64,000 bases of DNA from Aphelenchoides besseyi (lineage: Eukaryota > Nematoda > Chromadorea > Rhabditida > Aphelenchoididae). Position 1 is the first letter of the stretch. The number at the start of each line of letters is the position of its first letter. Location: positions 1,674,001 to 1,738,000 of the forward strand of contig JAMPIQ010000002.1 in NCBI GenBank assembly GCA_024699855.1. Direction: 5' to 3'. The translations under genes were made by a program, and so were the position numbers. This document shows positions 1-13,175 of the stretch, in pieces. The notes under the pieces were generated by a model. It was given only the letters and a program-made list of their open reading frames with translations. It did not search any database and was not told where the DNA came from.

Positions 1-1597
1 GGTTTTTACTTTACTTAACAGATCGATGTTCACGATAAAGCCTAAAGTTGTGAGGTTAAGTGTACTTCTAAATGAATTACCAGTCAATGCTCCACCTAAT
101 ATAGAAACCACTAGAGTCAAAAATATGCCCAGCAGTTGGAAAACTGCTTGTTCTACGGCATCTCGATCGGCTCCATCTTTCGGTCCTCCTTTCCAATAAG
201 GATAGATCTTAAACAAACTGAAACACTAAACTAATTGTGGAGCTTATAATCACACACTCACTTCTCTCCATATTCAGCCGGATCGTAATGTAAGACGAAA
301 TAAACGCTCAGGAACTGAAATTTGTAATCAAAAACAAAATCACAACTTACACCCGACAATAAGCTCGGCAATCCGTGTAGATTGTGGACACCACAAGTGT
401 CAAAAAGTTGAAATCGACGTTCAAGAATCCTTGGCTGAAAATACTTACTTTGCATTTCATCCACGTATTGAACTCACAGTCACCCAAACGTGTCCAATAA
501 CTGAAATAAATGCAGCAATCGCGCCAACCAGAAGTGCATGATGTGGATACAAAATCACGTTTGCTACTGTCGCGACAGCCACACCTCCGGACAATGTTGA
601 AGACTGAATGTGCAGCATATTGAAGCGTCCAAGTTGATCGGACATTGAACTGAGCATGAAGGCGATAAGCGTACAAGAAGCCATCGCAAGATAAGTGTTC
701 ATAATTGCTCGATAACGCGCATCTTCCGGTTCTTGTGTGGCGCCGTTAAATGACGGAAAAAAGATCCAAAGGAAGAGAGTACCTAGAACCCAAAGTTCTA
801 TTGTCATCTATACACTCATCTTCAAACCAATCATCGAAAACAACTCGGAATGCTCCAAATTTCCGTCTTCACGATCCAACTCAACGATCGTTCGACGTTC
901 ATTCACTTTGGCAACAGTCAAACCGAAATAAGCGCCAAAGCAATGAATCACAAGCGATCTACCGCCATCATTGATCTAAAACAAAAATTGTCTTGTAGAG
1001 TAGTCAACTAACATGTAAGATGTTGAAAAGCACGTGCTCTAAAATCGTCGCAATTGAAACTTCGATGAAGCCAAGAATCAGAAACTGAATCGGAGTTAAT
1101 CGCCCCAACAGAACGCCCATTGTTATCAGGACGGCAACACACGACAGATCAGCTTGAATTAACCTACAAGTTCAAAGCCAAGACATCTCACGCTGAATCC
1201 TCAAAAACTTACTCGTTGATTGAAATGGTAAACTTGCCAGTGGTTGCAAACTCAACACTCAGAAAGCCGCGCAAAATGATCACGAACTGAACAATGAAAG
1301 ACGTTAGAAGCAAGTTAATCGAAATGGCCGAGAATCCGTATTTCTTCAGAAAACTCATCAGAAACCCGAAGCCAACGACCACCATAACGTGAATGTCCTG
1401 GAACACTAAAGAGAACTATAGCAATCCGAAGGTCCATTCAACTCACTCGGATAGTCGGTGTTGACGTAGATCTCCGAGGAGTTTCCCTGTGGCATGTGAT
1501 TGTGATCGTAGCGAACATAATAAGCGTAGAGCACGGCAAAGATCACCTGGAAAATAAAAGCAACAAAACTGAACTGTCGCCTCTGCAGAAGTGTCAT
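1..1597 (-). CDS. Rh-type ammonium channel (RHR-like), 3' end beyond window
   Basis: Multi-pass plasma-membrane channel of the Rh/ammonium transporter family, which moves NH3/NH4+ and possibly CO2. It reads leftward from the ATG at 1595-1597 and has at least eight exons with mostly short introns. Signatures appear in order: FQDIHVMVVVGFGFL, then SLVIHCFGAYFGL with a pore histidine, then MLHIQSSTLSGGVAVA with the second pore-type histidine, then DTCGVHNLHGLPSLLSG. Exon phases at 1447/1405, 1213/1163, 1013/975 and 828/782 close without a frame break. The last exon in view still codes (GFIVNIDLLSK), so the C-terminus lies outside the window. C. elegans has two such genes, rhr-1 and rhr-2; I cannot say which this matches. 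Family assignment is firm. Confidence 0.9.
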
Positions 1598-2787
1598 CTT
1601 CGACTCGTTGGTGTTATATCGAGACCCAAGAAAGTGGGTCCGAATTGCTCGTAGACGCGAAATTTTGGCGGTTGGAAAAGGCGGCGGGTGAAAAAAACTG
1701 AAAATTGAAAAGATCAGTGGAATTCAAAAGAATACAATTCGAGTTGACAGTTTCGGAAGAGAACGCAAAAGATCTTGGAATTCAAGTTTGAAATGAACGA
1801 ACGTTGCTCCAGAAAACAGTAAAATGAAACGGTTAATTACTCTCGATCTAATGAGTTCAGTCATCAACACCCCGCTCACTCATTAGGTTGTCAGTCGATG
1901 AACGAAACACGCGATGTTTCGGGTGATTTCGACAGTTAAACGAATTCCATTGAGTTTGCGTACGAAAATCATGAGACTGCGTGAGAAGCTGACCAGCAAA
2001 CTGACAGTCACTACGAAGTTGAAAACAAACTCTTAGGTAATAAATAAGCGAGAACGTTCGCTTATGCTGGAAAGTTGCATGACTCTTGAACTGTTGCTTT
2101 TTATGATCCCAACGAGCGCTCATTCACGTCAATTGCTCTCATCAACGGCGCCCGATGATCGATGGTCGGTGGGTGTCCGATGAGCCGATTCGACGGGTCG
2201 ATTGAAACAATCGGATGGACAGTTTGTTTAAGTCCCGAGCCGGTCGACGGCATTCAAACAGCCGCCGGGAATTCCAGTCGATGGGATCGTTTGTTTTCTT
2301 AAGGTTATCGCTCGCGGTCTGATTATGATCGATGAGCGGAAACCGCTGACAGGAAGACCAAATGAACAAGTGCAGATCGTGACCTCTGAATTCCGTCGAT
2401 TGACCACCGCTGGAATCGGGAGTGAGGGTGGTCGTTGAAATCCCAGGAACACAAGTCGATTTCGCACGAATAAGCACCTAACCTACTCCTCAGACTTCTT
2501 TCCGGACAAGTCGGCGTAGAACTTCGTTGTTGGAGCTAAAATCGATGGTTCTTTCATTTCGTTTTCACAATTCGCGCGCTCTCGCTGTCGCTTCGTTTGT
2601 CATCAAAAAAAGAAACAAACTTCCGACAATGTTTTGGTTGTGAATCGTGATTTAAAAGTCCGAAAAATCTTCTTTTCAACTCCAAAAATTTTGGTCGCCA
2701 GAGAAATTTTTTCTGATCTTTTTTTGGCGCGTTTACATCTACGGGTTTTCAAATGTTTGTCGAGCTTCTGAAAACTTCGCTTTAGCC
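1598..2787. other. Divergent intergenic region
   Basis: This separates the start codons of the leftward Rh gene and the rightward acetyltransferase and presumably holds both promoters. Minus-strand ORFs of 111 and 79 codons near 2142-2477 resemble nothing and lack splice partners. A bare 3' splice site (cgctttag) ends two bases before the ATG at 2788, which fits spliced-leader addition. Confidence 0.6.
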
Positions 2788-5122
<2,335 letters not shown>

Positions 5123-5397
5123 GACAGCAAATGATCTTTTTCAAACTTTCGTTCTTTTTAATTATCAGGGAACACAATCTAATAAAACCAATTGATCTTC
5201 TCTAACATCTAAACGAGTTTATTCCCCCGATTCAACAATCACGAAAGAGAATGTTAGAAGTGAATACGAAACCGATTAGTTCAAGCAGATGAAGCATTAA
5301 AAATTTTGGGCCAATTAAAACAGTAGTTGAATTAGAAAAGAAATCTACAGCAATTTGGGAGTTAGAAAAAAGTTTCGAAGTTCGTTCGGCGTATCGC

Positions 5398-5853
5398 TTA
5401 GTGTTCCAACTTCTTTTGCAATTGCAAATTGTGATGCAACTCCGGACGAATGTCACAAACCAACTGCAACAAACGCACGATTACTTGTTGTTTGTTTTGT
5501 GCGACGTTGCGTTGCATCGATTGCAACTCCGCTTCGGTCTCACGAATGATTCCCGACTGAAACAGACGACCGAATAATCGAAATCGAACTTTCAACTCAC
5601 TTCGATATCTTCTTTCGTTCCCAAGTATTGTTGCTCATACTCTTTGAATTGACGTTCACGATCCTGAAATCACTTCGAACATCAAAACAACCTATCGCCA
5701 ACTCGCCTGACGATACTTCTCCACTTCGGCTTGAGCCTCTTGTTTGGCTTGTTTCAAGCGTTGAGTTTTGCGTTTACGAGCTTCGTTAATCTTTTCGGCG
5801 GCCCGTTTCTCCGCCGTCAACAACTGCATGATACCGGCAGTTTGGGAAGCCAT
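5398..5853 (-). CDS. vha-10: V-type proton ATPase subunit G
   Basis: Peripheral-stalk subunit G of the vacuolar H+-ATPase; with subunit E it forms the stator linking V1 to V0 on acidic organelles. Three exons (5707-5853, 5601-5663, 5398-5556) give 122 residues; the C. elegans protein is 126. The N-terminal helix [20 protein letters not shown], the middle [10 protein letters not shown] and the C-terminal [19 protein letters not shown] are family hallmarks. The protein is almost wholly charged alpha-helix. Intron 1 starts GCGAGT after CAG, so it is a GC-AG intron. A bare TTTGCAG acceptor lies 12 bases before the ATG, fitting trans-splicing. It follows cks-1 by about 160 bp on the same strand and may be its operon partner. 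Confidence 0.94.
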
Positions 5854-5859
5854 GGCTGA

Positions 5860-5875
5860 GTATTCTGCAAATCGA
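5860..5875 (-). promoter_or_regulatory. Probable trans-splice acceptor of vha-10
   Basis: On the minus strand TTTGCAG|aata ends 12 bases upstream of the vha-10 start with no matching coding exon or good donor nearby. In nematodes such an outron-type acceptor usually receives a spliced leader. In a downstream operon gene this would be SL2-type, but the leader class cannot be read from genomic DNA. Confidence 0.5.
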
Positions 5876-6012
5876 AATGAAACCATTGAATCACACAAAA
5901 ACAACAAAAATATCGAAACGGTTGAGTCGACACCGTTAGACTGAACACAAAACGAACGTAAAACAAAGTGACCATATTTATACAGAGATAGTAGAAGAAC
6001 AGAAATTTAAGA

Positions 6013-6255
6013 TCATGGCTTGACGGCCGCTTTTGGCTTCGGACGACGAAACAGAAGAATATGTCGTTCCGGCTCGTGGATCATGTAGTGAATCCAGCCC
6101 GGCGACTGTTGGACTCCCAGCGAGCGCCATTCGGATTCGGACATCAGACGATTCTTTGGAATTAAACGAGCCACTTCTTTCGGTACGTGCACGTGTCGAT
6201 ACTCAAACTCGTCGTCTTCGTAGCGATTCGAGTAGTAGAACTCGTTAGCGGTCAT
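6013..6255 (-). CDS. cks-1: Cyclin-dependent kinase regulatory subunit CKS
   Basis: Small CDK-binding adaptor that docks phosphorylated substrates on Cdk1/Cdk2 during cell-cycle transitions. Intronless 80-codon reading frame. [20 protein letters not shown] at the N-terminus, [18 protein letters not shown] in the middle and [17 protein letters not shown] at the C-terminus match CKS proteins along their whole length. The HxPE beta-hinge motif is present as HEPE, and the phosphate-binding Arg/Ser/Trp residues are kept. It is the upstream member of a same-strand pair with vha-10. A T-rich acceptor (tttttttag) lies about 13 bases before the ATG, fitting leader addition. No AATAAA is visible between the two genes. 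Confidence 0.95.
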   Translation of the reverse strand: MTANEFYYSNRYEDDEFEYRHVHVPKEVARLIPKNRLMSESEWRSLGVQQSPGWIHYMIHEPERHILLFRRPKPKAAVKP

Positions 6256-7160
6256 CTCGGTTGAGATCTAAAAAAATAAAGAACACAAAAACTGAAAAAC
6301 AAAAACGAAAACTGTCGACCAACTGCAAAACGTCGAAAACCAACCTGTTAGTTTGACAAAATAAACGCAAGTCGACGTCCACCGAACGTCGAAACAAACT
6401 GAACGTATGACTGAAAACCAAAGCAAAATTAGACGTCCACTTACACAGCTCGTAAAAACGCGTTGTGCGACGACGCCGATAAAAACGAACGCCGTTGGCG
6501 CAAAAATTTGAAATTTGGCAAAATGGCGCCGATTTTCTTTTTGTCGAATTCACGAAAGAAAGTCACGTGTGACTTCAAAAACAAAAATCCGGGAAACGCG
6601 TTCGCAGCGTATTTTCGTCGCAGAAACGTAACGGCGACCGTCGAAGAACTGAAAACCGAAGAGCGAGGGACCGAAAACCAACGCGCGTCGAAAATTTCGG
6701 GCGCAGTTCGTTTCGTCGCTTGCGACGGTTGGCGCCAATTTGGAAGTCGGTTTTTTGCGTGTTTGTTTTTGACGTCTTAAAAACGAACCAGTGGGTTGAC
6801 TGCAATGAGCTTGTAGGATATCAAGAAAATCACATTAGCTTTTGGCCCATACAAATCGATATCGTTGATTTGTGAGTGTCTTCAGATTCTCGTCGATGTG
6901 ATTGGCTTCGTGAAGCTGATTTGATTGAAAAATTTTGCAAAAAAACTTTAAGAATTGTCGTAACTGGGAAATTGGAAACCATTTGGGCCCTGAAAGCGTG
7001 CACTTTTTCTCAACAACGTGAATGAACACGGGTGTTATAGGCTCTTGAGTTTATTGAAAAGTTCGTTTGAGTCAAAATTTAACTGTACAATCAAATGGTT
7101 AAGCGAACATTTGAAGATGTTTAATGTGGGAGCGGTAGTTGCAAACAACCATAGCGAGCA
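6256..7160. other. Intergenic region with a CG-rich, stop-poor island
   Basis: Upstream of cks-1 on its strand and downstream of the next leftward gene. Bases 6460-6780 are rich in CG and in runs such as cgaaaa/ttttcg, and are open in several frames on both strands (105 and 76 codons) without resembling a protein. Probably promoter-proximal DNA of cks-1. Confidence 0.5.
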
Positions 7161-8057
7161 TTATCTTCCGTGCGTACTTTCGTAACGTCGCATCCTGCCC
7201 CTCCAGACGGGATCATTCCACAAATAAGGTATTTTCTTTTTACCAATCTTCGGTGCGATAAAAGAATATCTATCCAACGGCAACAATCTAAAAGCAGCGT
7301 AGATTGTCAACTCGTTACTCAACATAAAGACTCGTTGAACTTACTTGACAGTCTCTTCGTCTTCCCACACTTCAGAAGTTGACGACTTCGAATTCTCATT
7401 CAAACGAGCTTCCTAAATCGAAGTCAGAAGTTGATGTTGTGTGCCTACGTATTCGAATTGGATGTCTTTGAATTCACGTTCAAACTGATGTTTCACGTCG
7501 ATCGTATAACCAAACGGTTTTTGTTCGACAAAATTGACATTACAGTCAACGAAAAGCTGTGTCGTTGGAATGGCGATGAACGGATCAAAAACCCCAAAAT
7601 TATGAGGACTAATACGAAATTCCATTGGAAACATAAACCATTGATCTGAAGCTCAAAATCAGAGAGAACATCAATTATGAGTCACCAATGTAAATTCCGT
7701 TCCACGGATTGATTTGAATTCTGAACTTCAACGAACAGTTTCCGAATGACATGATCACACTGAAGTGTTCAATCGGCATCTTCACTTGATTTCAACTCAC
7801 TTGTTCATGTAGTAATCGATATCGTATTTGATTTTTCGTGCGCTCTTAATCTTCAACCTCAGTTCTTGTCCGCTGACAAACAACTTCGTTTTTCCAGAAA
7901 GACAGCTGCTGTTCAGGCGTCTAGAATGTGGGTGAGAAAAATGAATTTGTTCAACTTACACTCTATCCTTTTCTACTTGTTTGTAACAGTCGTTTGACTC
8001 GGCAACTGCGTATGCCAAGACTACTAATTCAACTACTATGTTCCAAAAGCCTTTCAT
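7161..8057 (-). CDS. Secreted beta-rich protein, family not recognised
   Basis: Six exons (7960-8057, 7801-7920, 7686-7759, 7449-7645, 7345-7412, 7161-7287) join through introns of 36-57 nt with good GTGAGT/GTAAGT donors and close to a 227-residue frame, which argues strongly for a real gene. Residues 1-19 form a hydrophobic signal peptide ending AVAES. The middle alternates hydrophobic and polar residues as in a beta-sandwich (KLFVSGQELRLKIKSA, NPWNGIYIDQWFMFP, QLFVDCNVNF). Spacing loosely recalls galectin-like folds, but I see no sugar-binding motif and do not claim one. The C-terminal 60 residues are acidic then basic and probably disordered. Function unknown. Confidence 0.65.
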
Positions 8058-11030
8058 TTTCAATACAAGGAAACGTTGAACAAGAAGAATTTTTTTTCAT
8101 AAAAACAACTCGTGAATCAACGGAACGATGTTTGTGCTTCAGAATTACAATTTTAAGCAAATGGCTCCTAAGATCTCTTCCATTAGTCACGACCTTGTTG
8201 TTGGAATCGAACAAAAACACTCCAAACATTGTGTTCGTATCCTTTGAACTCAATTTAAACTGAACATTATATCGTAACGTGCATCCGTTCTGTCAGGAAG
8301 TGACTTTTATTGATCGATTGGACGACGTATAAAAACCACGAGCAACGATCTTCCACCTCATTTCGACGTTTGAGAAACTCGCTGTGGTCACCCGAGTGCA
8401 CGTGGTTTCCGTTGACGGTGCGGTCGAAATTTCGTTGAAACGTCTTAAAAACGTCGATCTTGTGATTATTTTGGTTAGCGCACGAGCAACAAAATTCATT
8501 TGTTATTCCGACCTGAGGTTTACAACAAGAATACCGGTTCGAGCGATCAAGTGGATGTGCCGAATAGGATCGGAGTTTGAAAGCTAATCCTCTTGTAGAC
8601 CATTCACAACCTCTTGAAGACCCATTGTGTTCTTTCTGTACGAAAGAACGTTTCCAGCAATCAAACCGGTTCTTTGCATCGAAACTCTTCGATAAGTTCT
8701 TCAACTGCCGACTGTAAACCTAATTCTTTTCGTTTTTGCATGCGAAACATCGACCTGGTTCGCGTCCAAAAGTTCACAGCGTAAAGTTGGAAGGCACAGA
8801 CGTCGGTCGATGGACGGAAAATGACAACAAATGTTCTCAATCATCTCTCTTTGTGTAACAAACTTTTGTGTTCGATTCCAAACATCAATTTAACCCCAAT
8901 GTCCATTCAAACTTTTTACAGTAAGCAGTTTGTTTTCGTTTTTAAAACTCGAAACGATAAATCAATTCGTCGATTTTTCAAAAAACGATTAATAACACTC
9001 ATAACTTTTGAGAATCCGTTGTCTTTTGTTTTCAAATCGTTTCGTCGTCATACACTATGGATCTCTTCATTTACCTTGTGTGCGTACTCTTTGGGTTCAT
9101 TTACCAATTGGCAGTACAATCGACCGTCGATTCCGCGTATTCTCGCCCGTCAATCGACCTCCCAATCAATCGCCGTTGATGTGCACGAGAAGGAAGAAAC
9201 GACGTAAAGATCAAAATCCACCGTTTGGCTTCGGAAACACGTGAATCTTTTTGCTCAATAACAAACACTCGAATACCAAAATCAATCTCAAAAGTGTTGA
9301 CAAAAACAGTCACCTTTACGTTACAGACCAATAACTACCGTATCATTAAGTGCCGAAAACTCGTTATCTGAGCATTCCAATCGCATTCTGTTTACACAAA
9401 TTCCTCGGGGTTTCTTCTTTGGAAAAAGGCAGCAATTGCAAAAAACTCACGAGTTCACTTGAACAATCGTCGGGATTCCCCCAAACTTCTCATCAACAGG
9501 TTGCTGTCTGATCAATCAATCTGATTGCTCTAACAACTGAACTAGAATCAGTCTCAGAAATCTAAGAATATCTCCACTTCAATAAGGCTATTAATAGTCT
9601 CTTCTTCTTTCAAAATCAAGCTTGCAAAGATTCTCGACAGTCCGAAACAATCAATGGGGTTCAAAGTCAATTACTCGTGTGATCAAAAGACGCTCATTTG
9701 TCTACTCTTTCGAAGTCTACAGTTCGAAGTATTACACTGTAAAAAAGAAGTTTGTAAGAACGTTTCCAATTGTCAAATGAAATGGAATCTGATGCCAAGT
9801 TTGCGTAATCAAAAGAAGAAATCCAACCACTTTGATGGTAATCGAGGTTGACAAACTACGTAGACTCATAACAAGACATTTGACTGATGGAACACCTGGT
9901 TGCGTAAAAAATAGCTGTACTGAATTGCTCACTAGCTGAAAAAATTTCTTTTCATCTTGTAGACACTTGGCAAGTAACTGAAAGCAAACAAATTACGGTA
10001 ACCAACTAACAACCGAAAATAGGTTCATTCGTTTTCGAAGCCAAGTACCTACACTTTCTAATCAATCTGTTGCATTAGAATTTTTGACGCAATCACCAGT
10101 GATTCGAATGCACAATCCGAATTAACGTCAATGTTTATAGCGAGCAATCGGAGCTTATCAGTTCACGTTTACGTCTTTTTTCGTCTTTGATTCGCTTTCT
10201 GCACAACTAGGATCTCATGTAAAAGTCGAACATGTGAAAGAAACTTGTCAAAGTAGTTGCGTACCAAACGTACTCACCTACTTGCAACCGTAATCCCCAG
10301 CACTGCGCGTTTCTTATCAACAGTCGTTGTGTCTGCTGTACGTCATATCATTGGAATCATCTCACTCTGTTCGTGAAGAGGGCACAAAAGAGATAAGCAC
10401 CAGAACTTGAAACGCTCGGATTCGTTTGCGCACCGATCAAACTCCACACCGAAAAGCGTCGGCGCATGTTTACGATTTTTGGGTTGGGGAATTCCGATGA
10501 GTGCGGGCGTATCAACGAGTTTTTGGGTCCATGCGAAGGACATGCGGCGCAATTAAACGCGATTAATCTTCACAGCAAAACGCAATCAAATCCCATCGAT
10601 CGCTCAACTCCCGTCGAAAGACGGAACTTGTGATAACAAAGAAAAATGCAACAATCGGCCTTAAAATTCTCTTTCGCTTTTTGCGTTTGTTTGTGTTAAG
10701 AAGACCTTCGAAGACACTGAACAAATTTGGAACCGAAAACTCGATGTTGGAAGTGCGGAATTGCCCTCGACACTTCAGACATCCAAACGAGTTCGCTCTC
10801 CCATTGTTCTTCTGATAAACAAACAACAGGCGGAGTGCACGTTCTTCGATAAACTCGTTATCTGTGGTCAGTTTGTAATCGACTCGAAGCTAAGCAATGG
10901 GTTTATGTGTAGTTGAGAAGTTCGTTAGTCTACCGTCGAACTACCGTACGAGTCTTACTCACATGTGTACAACGTGCGTGTGACGTGCATAGATAAGCAG
11001 ACGATGTGATTGATGACCAAACGAAATTTA
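8058..11030. other. Intergenic, unresolved ORF-rich minus-strand stretch at 8267-8750
   Basis: Minus strand 8750-8672 could be a first exon (MFRMQKRKELGLQSAVEEL). It is followed by an open frame down to 8267 that contains TFQRNFDRTVNGNHVHSGDH, but no ATG opens that frame and I could not chain the exons convincingly. From 8800 to 11030 only short ORFs without recognisable domains appear; I see no gene or RNA there. Confidence 0.3.
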
Positions 11031-11807
11031 TTACACACTTCTTGTTAGACACAGCTTTTCGGTTGGACACGATCTTTGCCCCACACGCGAAAGTCCCGTG
11101 TTGAAGTTGCTCCGAAGACGCACCTTTCGTTCGTCACACACGTACAACTTTTGTACATTCGGAACTGTGGAGATTAGAAGCGAAAATACACGCCTTAAAC
11201 ACGCGTAATAACCACACTTTCCGAACGTTCCCTTCTTGTCCATCGGCTTCAAAGAACTCCCCGAAGGCGGGAATTCGAATCGAACGTATTTCCCAGTTCT
11301 TGCCGTCAATTTTTGTCCTCTCCGCCCCGACCGAATTCTGTCGCTCCGCCTTTGCAATCGTCTTGGGGTTGCGATCTTACAAATGGGCGAAATTTTTGAA
11401 GATTTTCGGTCAGTTTTTGGCTTCTGCTCGCCCATCAACGGTCGTGGTTGAGCTGCTCGGTCCGCGGAGAAGGCGACTGCTATTCGACCGTGGACTACGG
11501 TTGATCGAAATGTACCATAGGGTAGCTTCGTCCTGTTCTTTCGAGTTGCCCGATTGAAAAAAATGCTAATTCGCTTAGAAAACAGATCTTTTGCCGTAAA
11601 CTCTGTGGCCTCAAAATGCACGTGATCGACGAGTCGAATCGATTGACCGAAACGGCGCAAATTGCGTAGTAAAAATGGCGATCGAAACGCACTCAACTCG
11701 ATCTTGCACTTTGCTCCTCCGGCGTTAATGTGCAGAATCGACGTCAACGAAATCCGAGTTGTAATTCGCGGTTTCGGGGGCGAATCACGTTGCTTCGTCT
11801 TTTCCAT
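11031..11807 (-). CDS. Long uncharacterised ORF in a CG-rich island (may be spurious)
   Basis: A single uninterrupted 258-codon frame opens with ATG at 11805-11807. It is unusually long for noncoding DNA of this composition, yet the translation is Arg/Ser/Lys/Pro-rich, has no domain, signal peptide or membrane helix I recognise, and overlaps 71- and 85-codon frames on the other strand. The same CG-rich, stop-poor texture occurs at 6460, 16400 and 34700, where no gene is evident. I rate it more likely noncoding promoter-type DNA than a gene. Confidence 0.2.
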   Translation of the reverse strand: MEKTKQRDSPPKPRITTRISLTSILHINAGGAKCKIELSAFRSPFLLRNLRRFGQSIRLVDHVHFEATEFTAKDLFSKRISIFFNRATRKNRTKLPYGTFRSTVVHGRIAVAFSADRAAQPRPLMGEQKPKTDRKSSKISPICKIATPRRLQRRSDRIRSGRRGQKLTARTGKYVRFEFPPSGSSLKPMDKKGTFGKCGYYACLRRVFSLLISTVPNVQKLYVCDERKVRLRSNFNTGLSRVGQRSCPTEKLCLTRSV

Positions 11808-12316
11808 CAACTCGATTGACGGTGCAGACGACGAAACAGCGAATGGAAGTCACGTTTTTGTTCTATCGTAGAATTGCGAAGTATGGCTTAAGAAATGGAT
11901 ACAAAAGCTCCTTAGACTCGAGTTGGTCTTTTTGTTGCTGAGCGCATGATTCAACGGCTATTTGCGTAGATCGTTCAATTGGATTACAACATTCGCTCCC
12001 CAAACGAATGGGAATCGTGTGTTCCGTTTTCCGAATTTGCGTCGATCAAAAACCGAATTCTGGGGGTTTCCCGATCGCTCTGTAACTTGACTGTCCATTG
12101 ATCGCTCTTTCACGTGCTTCGATCGGAATGCTTTTGGGCGTGACCTTCGATTACCTTATCTTAATTGAAAGTTCTTCAGATTCGTCAAAATTTCTTTTTC
12201 TTCAACCTTTGGCATCTGAATTCGCTGCGCTTTCCGCTCTTCGAGCGCGCGAATTCAACTTCAAGTGAACTGCTGTGAGCAAATCGCATCTTTCACTCAA
12301 ATTCAACAGCTTCAAA
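11808..12316. other. Upstream region of the cytochrome b5 gene
   Basis: No coding exon visible. It presumably carries the promoter and 5' leader of the rightward cytochrome b5 gene; tttgaatt/ttcttcagattc tracts near 12160-12210 offer possible leader acceptors. Confidence 0.4.
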
Positions 12317-12923
12317 ATGGTCGTCCAATTCGTCAAAACCCAATCAGTCGACTTCAACGATCTCCCCGAGTTTACGGCCGAGCAAGTTCGTGACGCCGGT
12401 CAATCGCGTTGTGTGGTCATCTTGTACGAGCTCGTCTACGATCTCACCGACTTCCTCGATCTCCATCCCGGTGGTGCTGAAATTCTTTACGAAATGGTGA
12501 GTTTCTTCAACAGCTGCAATGCACTTCAAAACAAAAGTTGTCACACAAAAATCGTTTTAGCTTCAAGGCTTAAACGTGGGTCAATTGTTCGCAAATTGCA
12601 CTCAGTTTCGCACTTTGAATTCGATTTGCATTCTCTTCGAATTTCAGTTAGTGACTCAACTTTTCATCAAACAAGCAACCTCAGAAGGTATTCAACCGTT
12701 GCTTCTGCTCTCAAAATGTTCACAAATCCAGTTGTTAACAAGATTCTAATTCTTTTCCTTTCAGTCGGGTATGGATGCAACCAACTACTTCGAAGATGTT
12801 GGCCACGGAAAGATCGCTCGAACCTTGATGTTAAGATACGCGATCGGTCGTCTCGCTGCAACTAGCAAAGTGATTCCCGAGCATTTGGCTCAAGCCACTA
12901 AGGCTGCTCTTCGCAGCGCATAA
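12317..12923 (+). CDS. Cytochrome b5 domain protein
   Basis: Small soluble heme-binding electron carrier of the cytochrome b5 family. Two exons (12317-12496 and 12765-12923, phase 0) give 112 residues. The heme ligands are visible: LHPGGAEI carries the first axial histidine and EDVGHGKIA the second. The preceding YDLTDFLDLHPGG core is canonical. The C-terminus (GRLAATSKVIPEHLAQA) has no membrane anchor, so it is the soluble type or the heme module of a minimal electron-transfer protein. The intron of 268 nt is long for this window. An upstream in-frame GTG at 12275 is ignored because the ATG gives the normal domain start. AATAAA at 13170 ends the transcript. Confidence 0.9.
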
Positions 12924-13169
12924 ACTCTACGGGCCGTTTTCAAATTCTCGGGTACCTCCGACGATCTTCATTCTCTCTTCTCCTGCAACAACGATATTCC
13001 AACGATTTGGAATTGAATTTCTTTTTTATTAGTTTCTAACAAAATCTAGTTGGTATCCTGTATTCCCTAACCAAAACTGCCAACTGTACAAACCGAAAGC
13101 TCAACCATGACATTTCTGTGCCACTAAAGGCACTCGCTTGTTTCTTATGATCTTCATGTGTACATACAA

Positions 13170-13175
13170 AATAAA
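13170..13175 (+). promoter_or_regulatory. Polyadenylation hexamer of cytochrome b5
   Basis: AATAAA about 245 bases after the stop codon, in an AT-rich 3' UTR. Confidence 0.6.

Noticed and set aside
2142..2477. Minus-strand ORF of 111 codons between the Rh and mys-1 genes
   Set aside because: No splice partners, no domain, and it lies in the shared promoter region.
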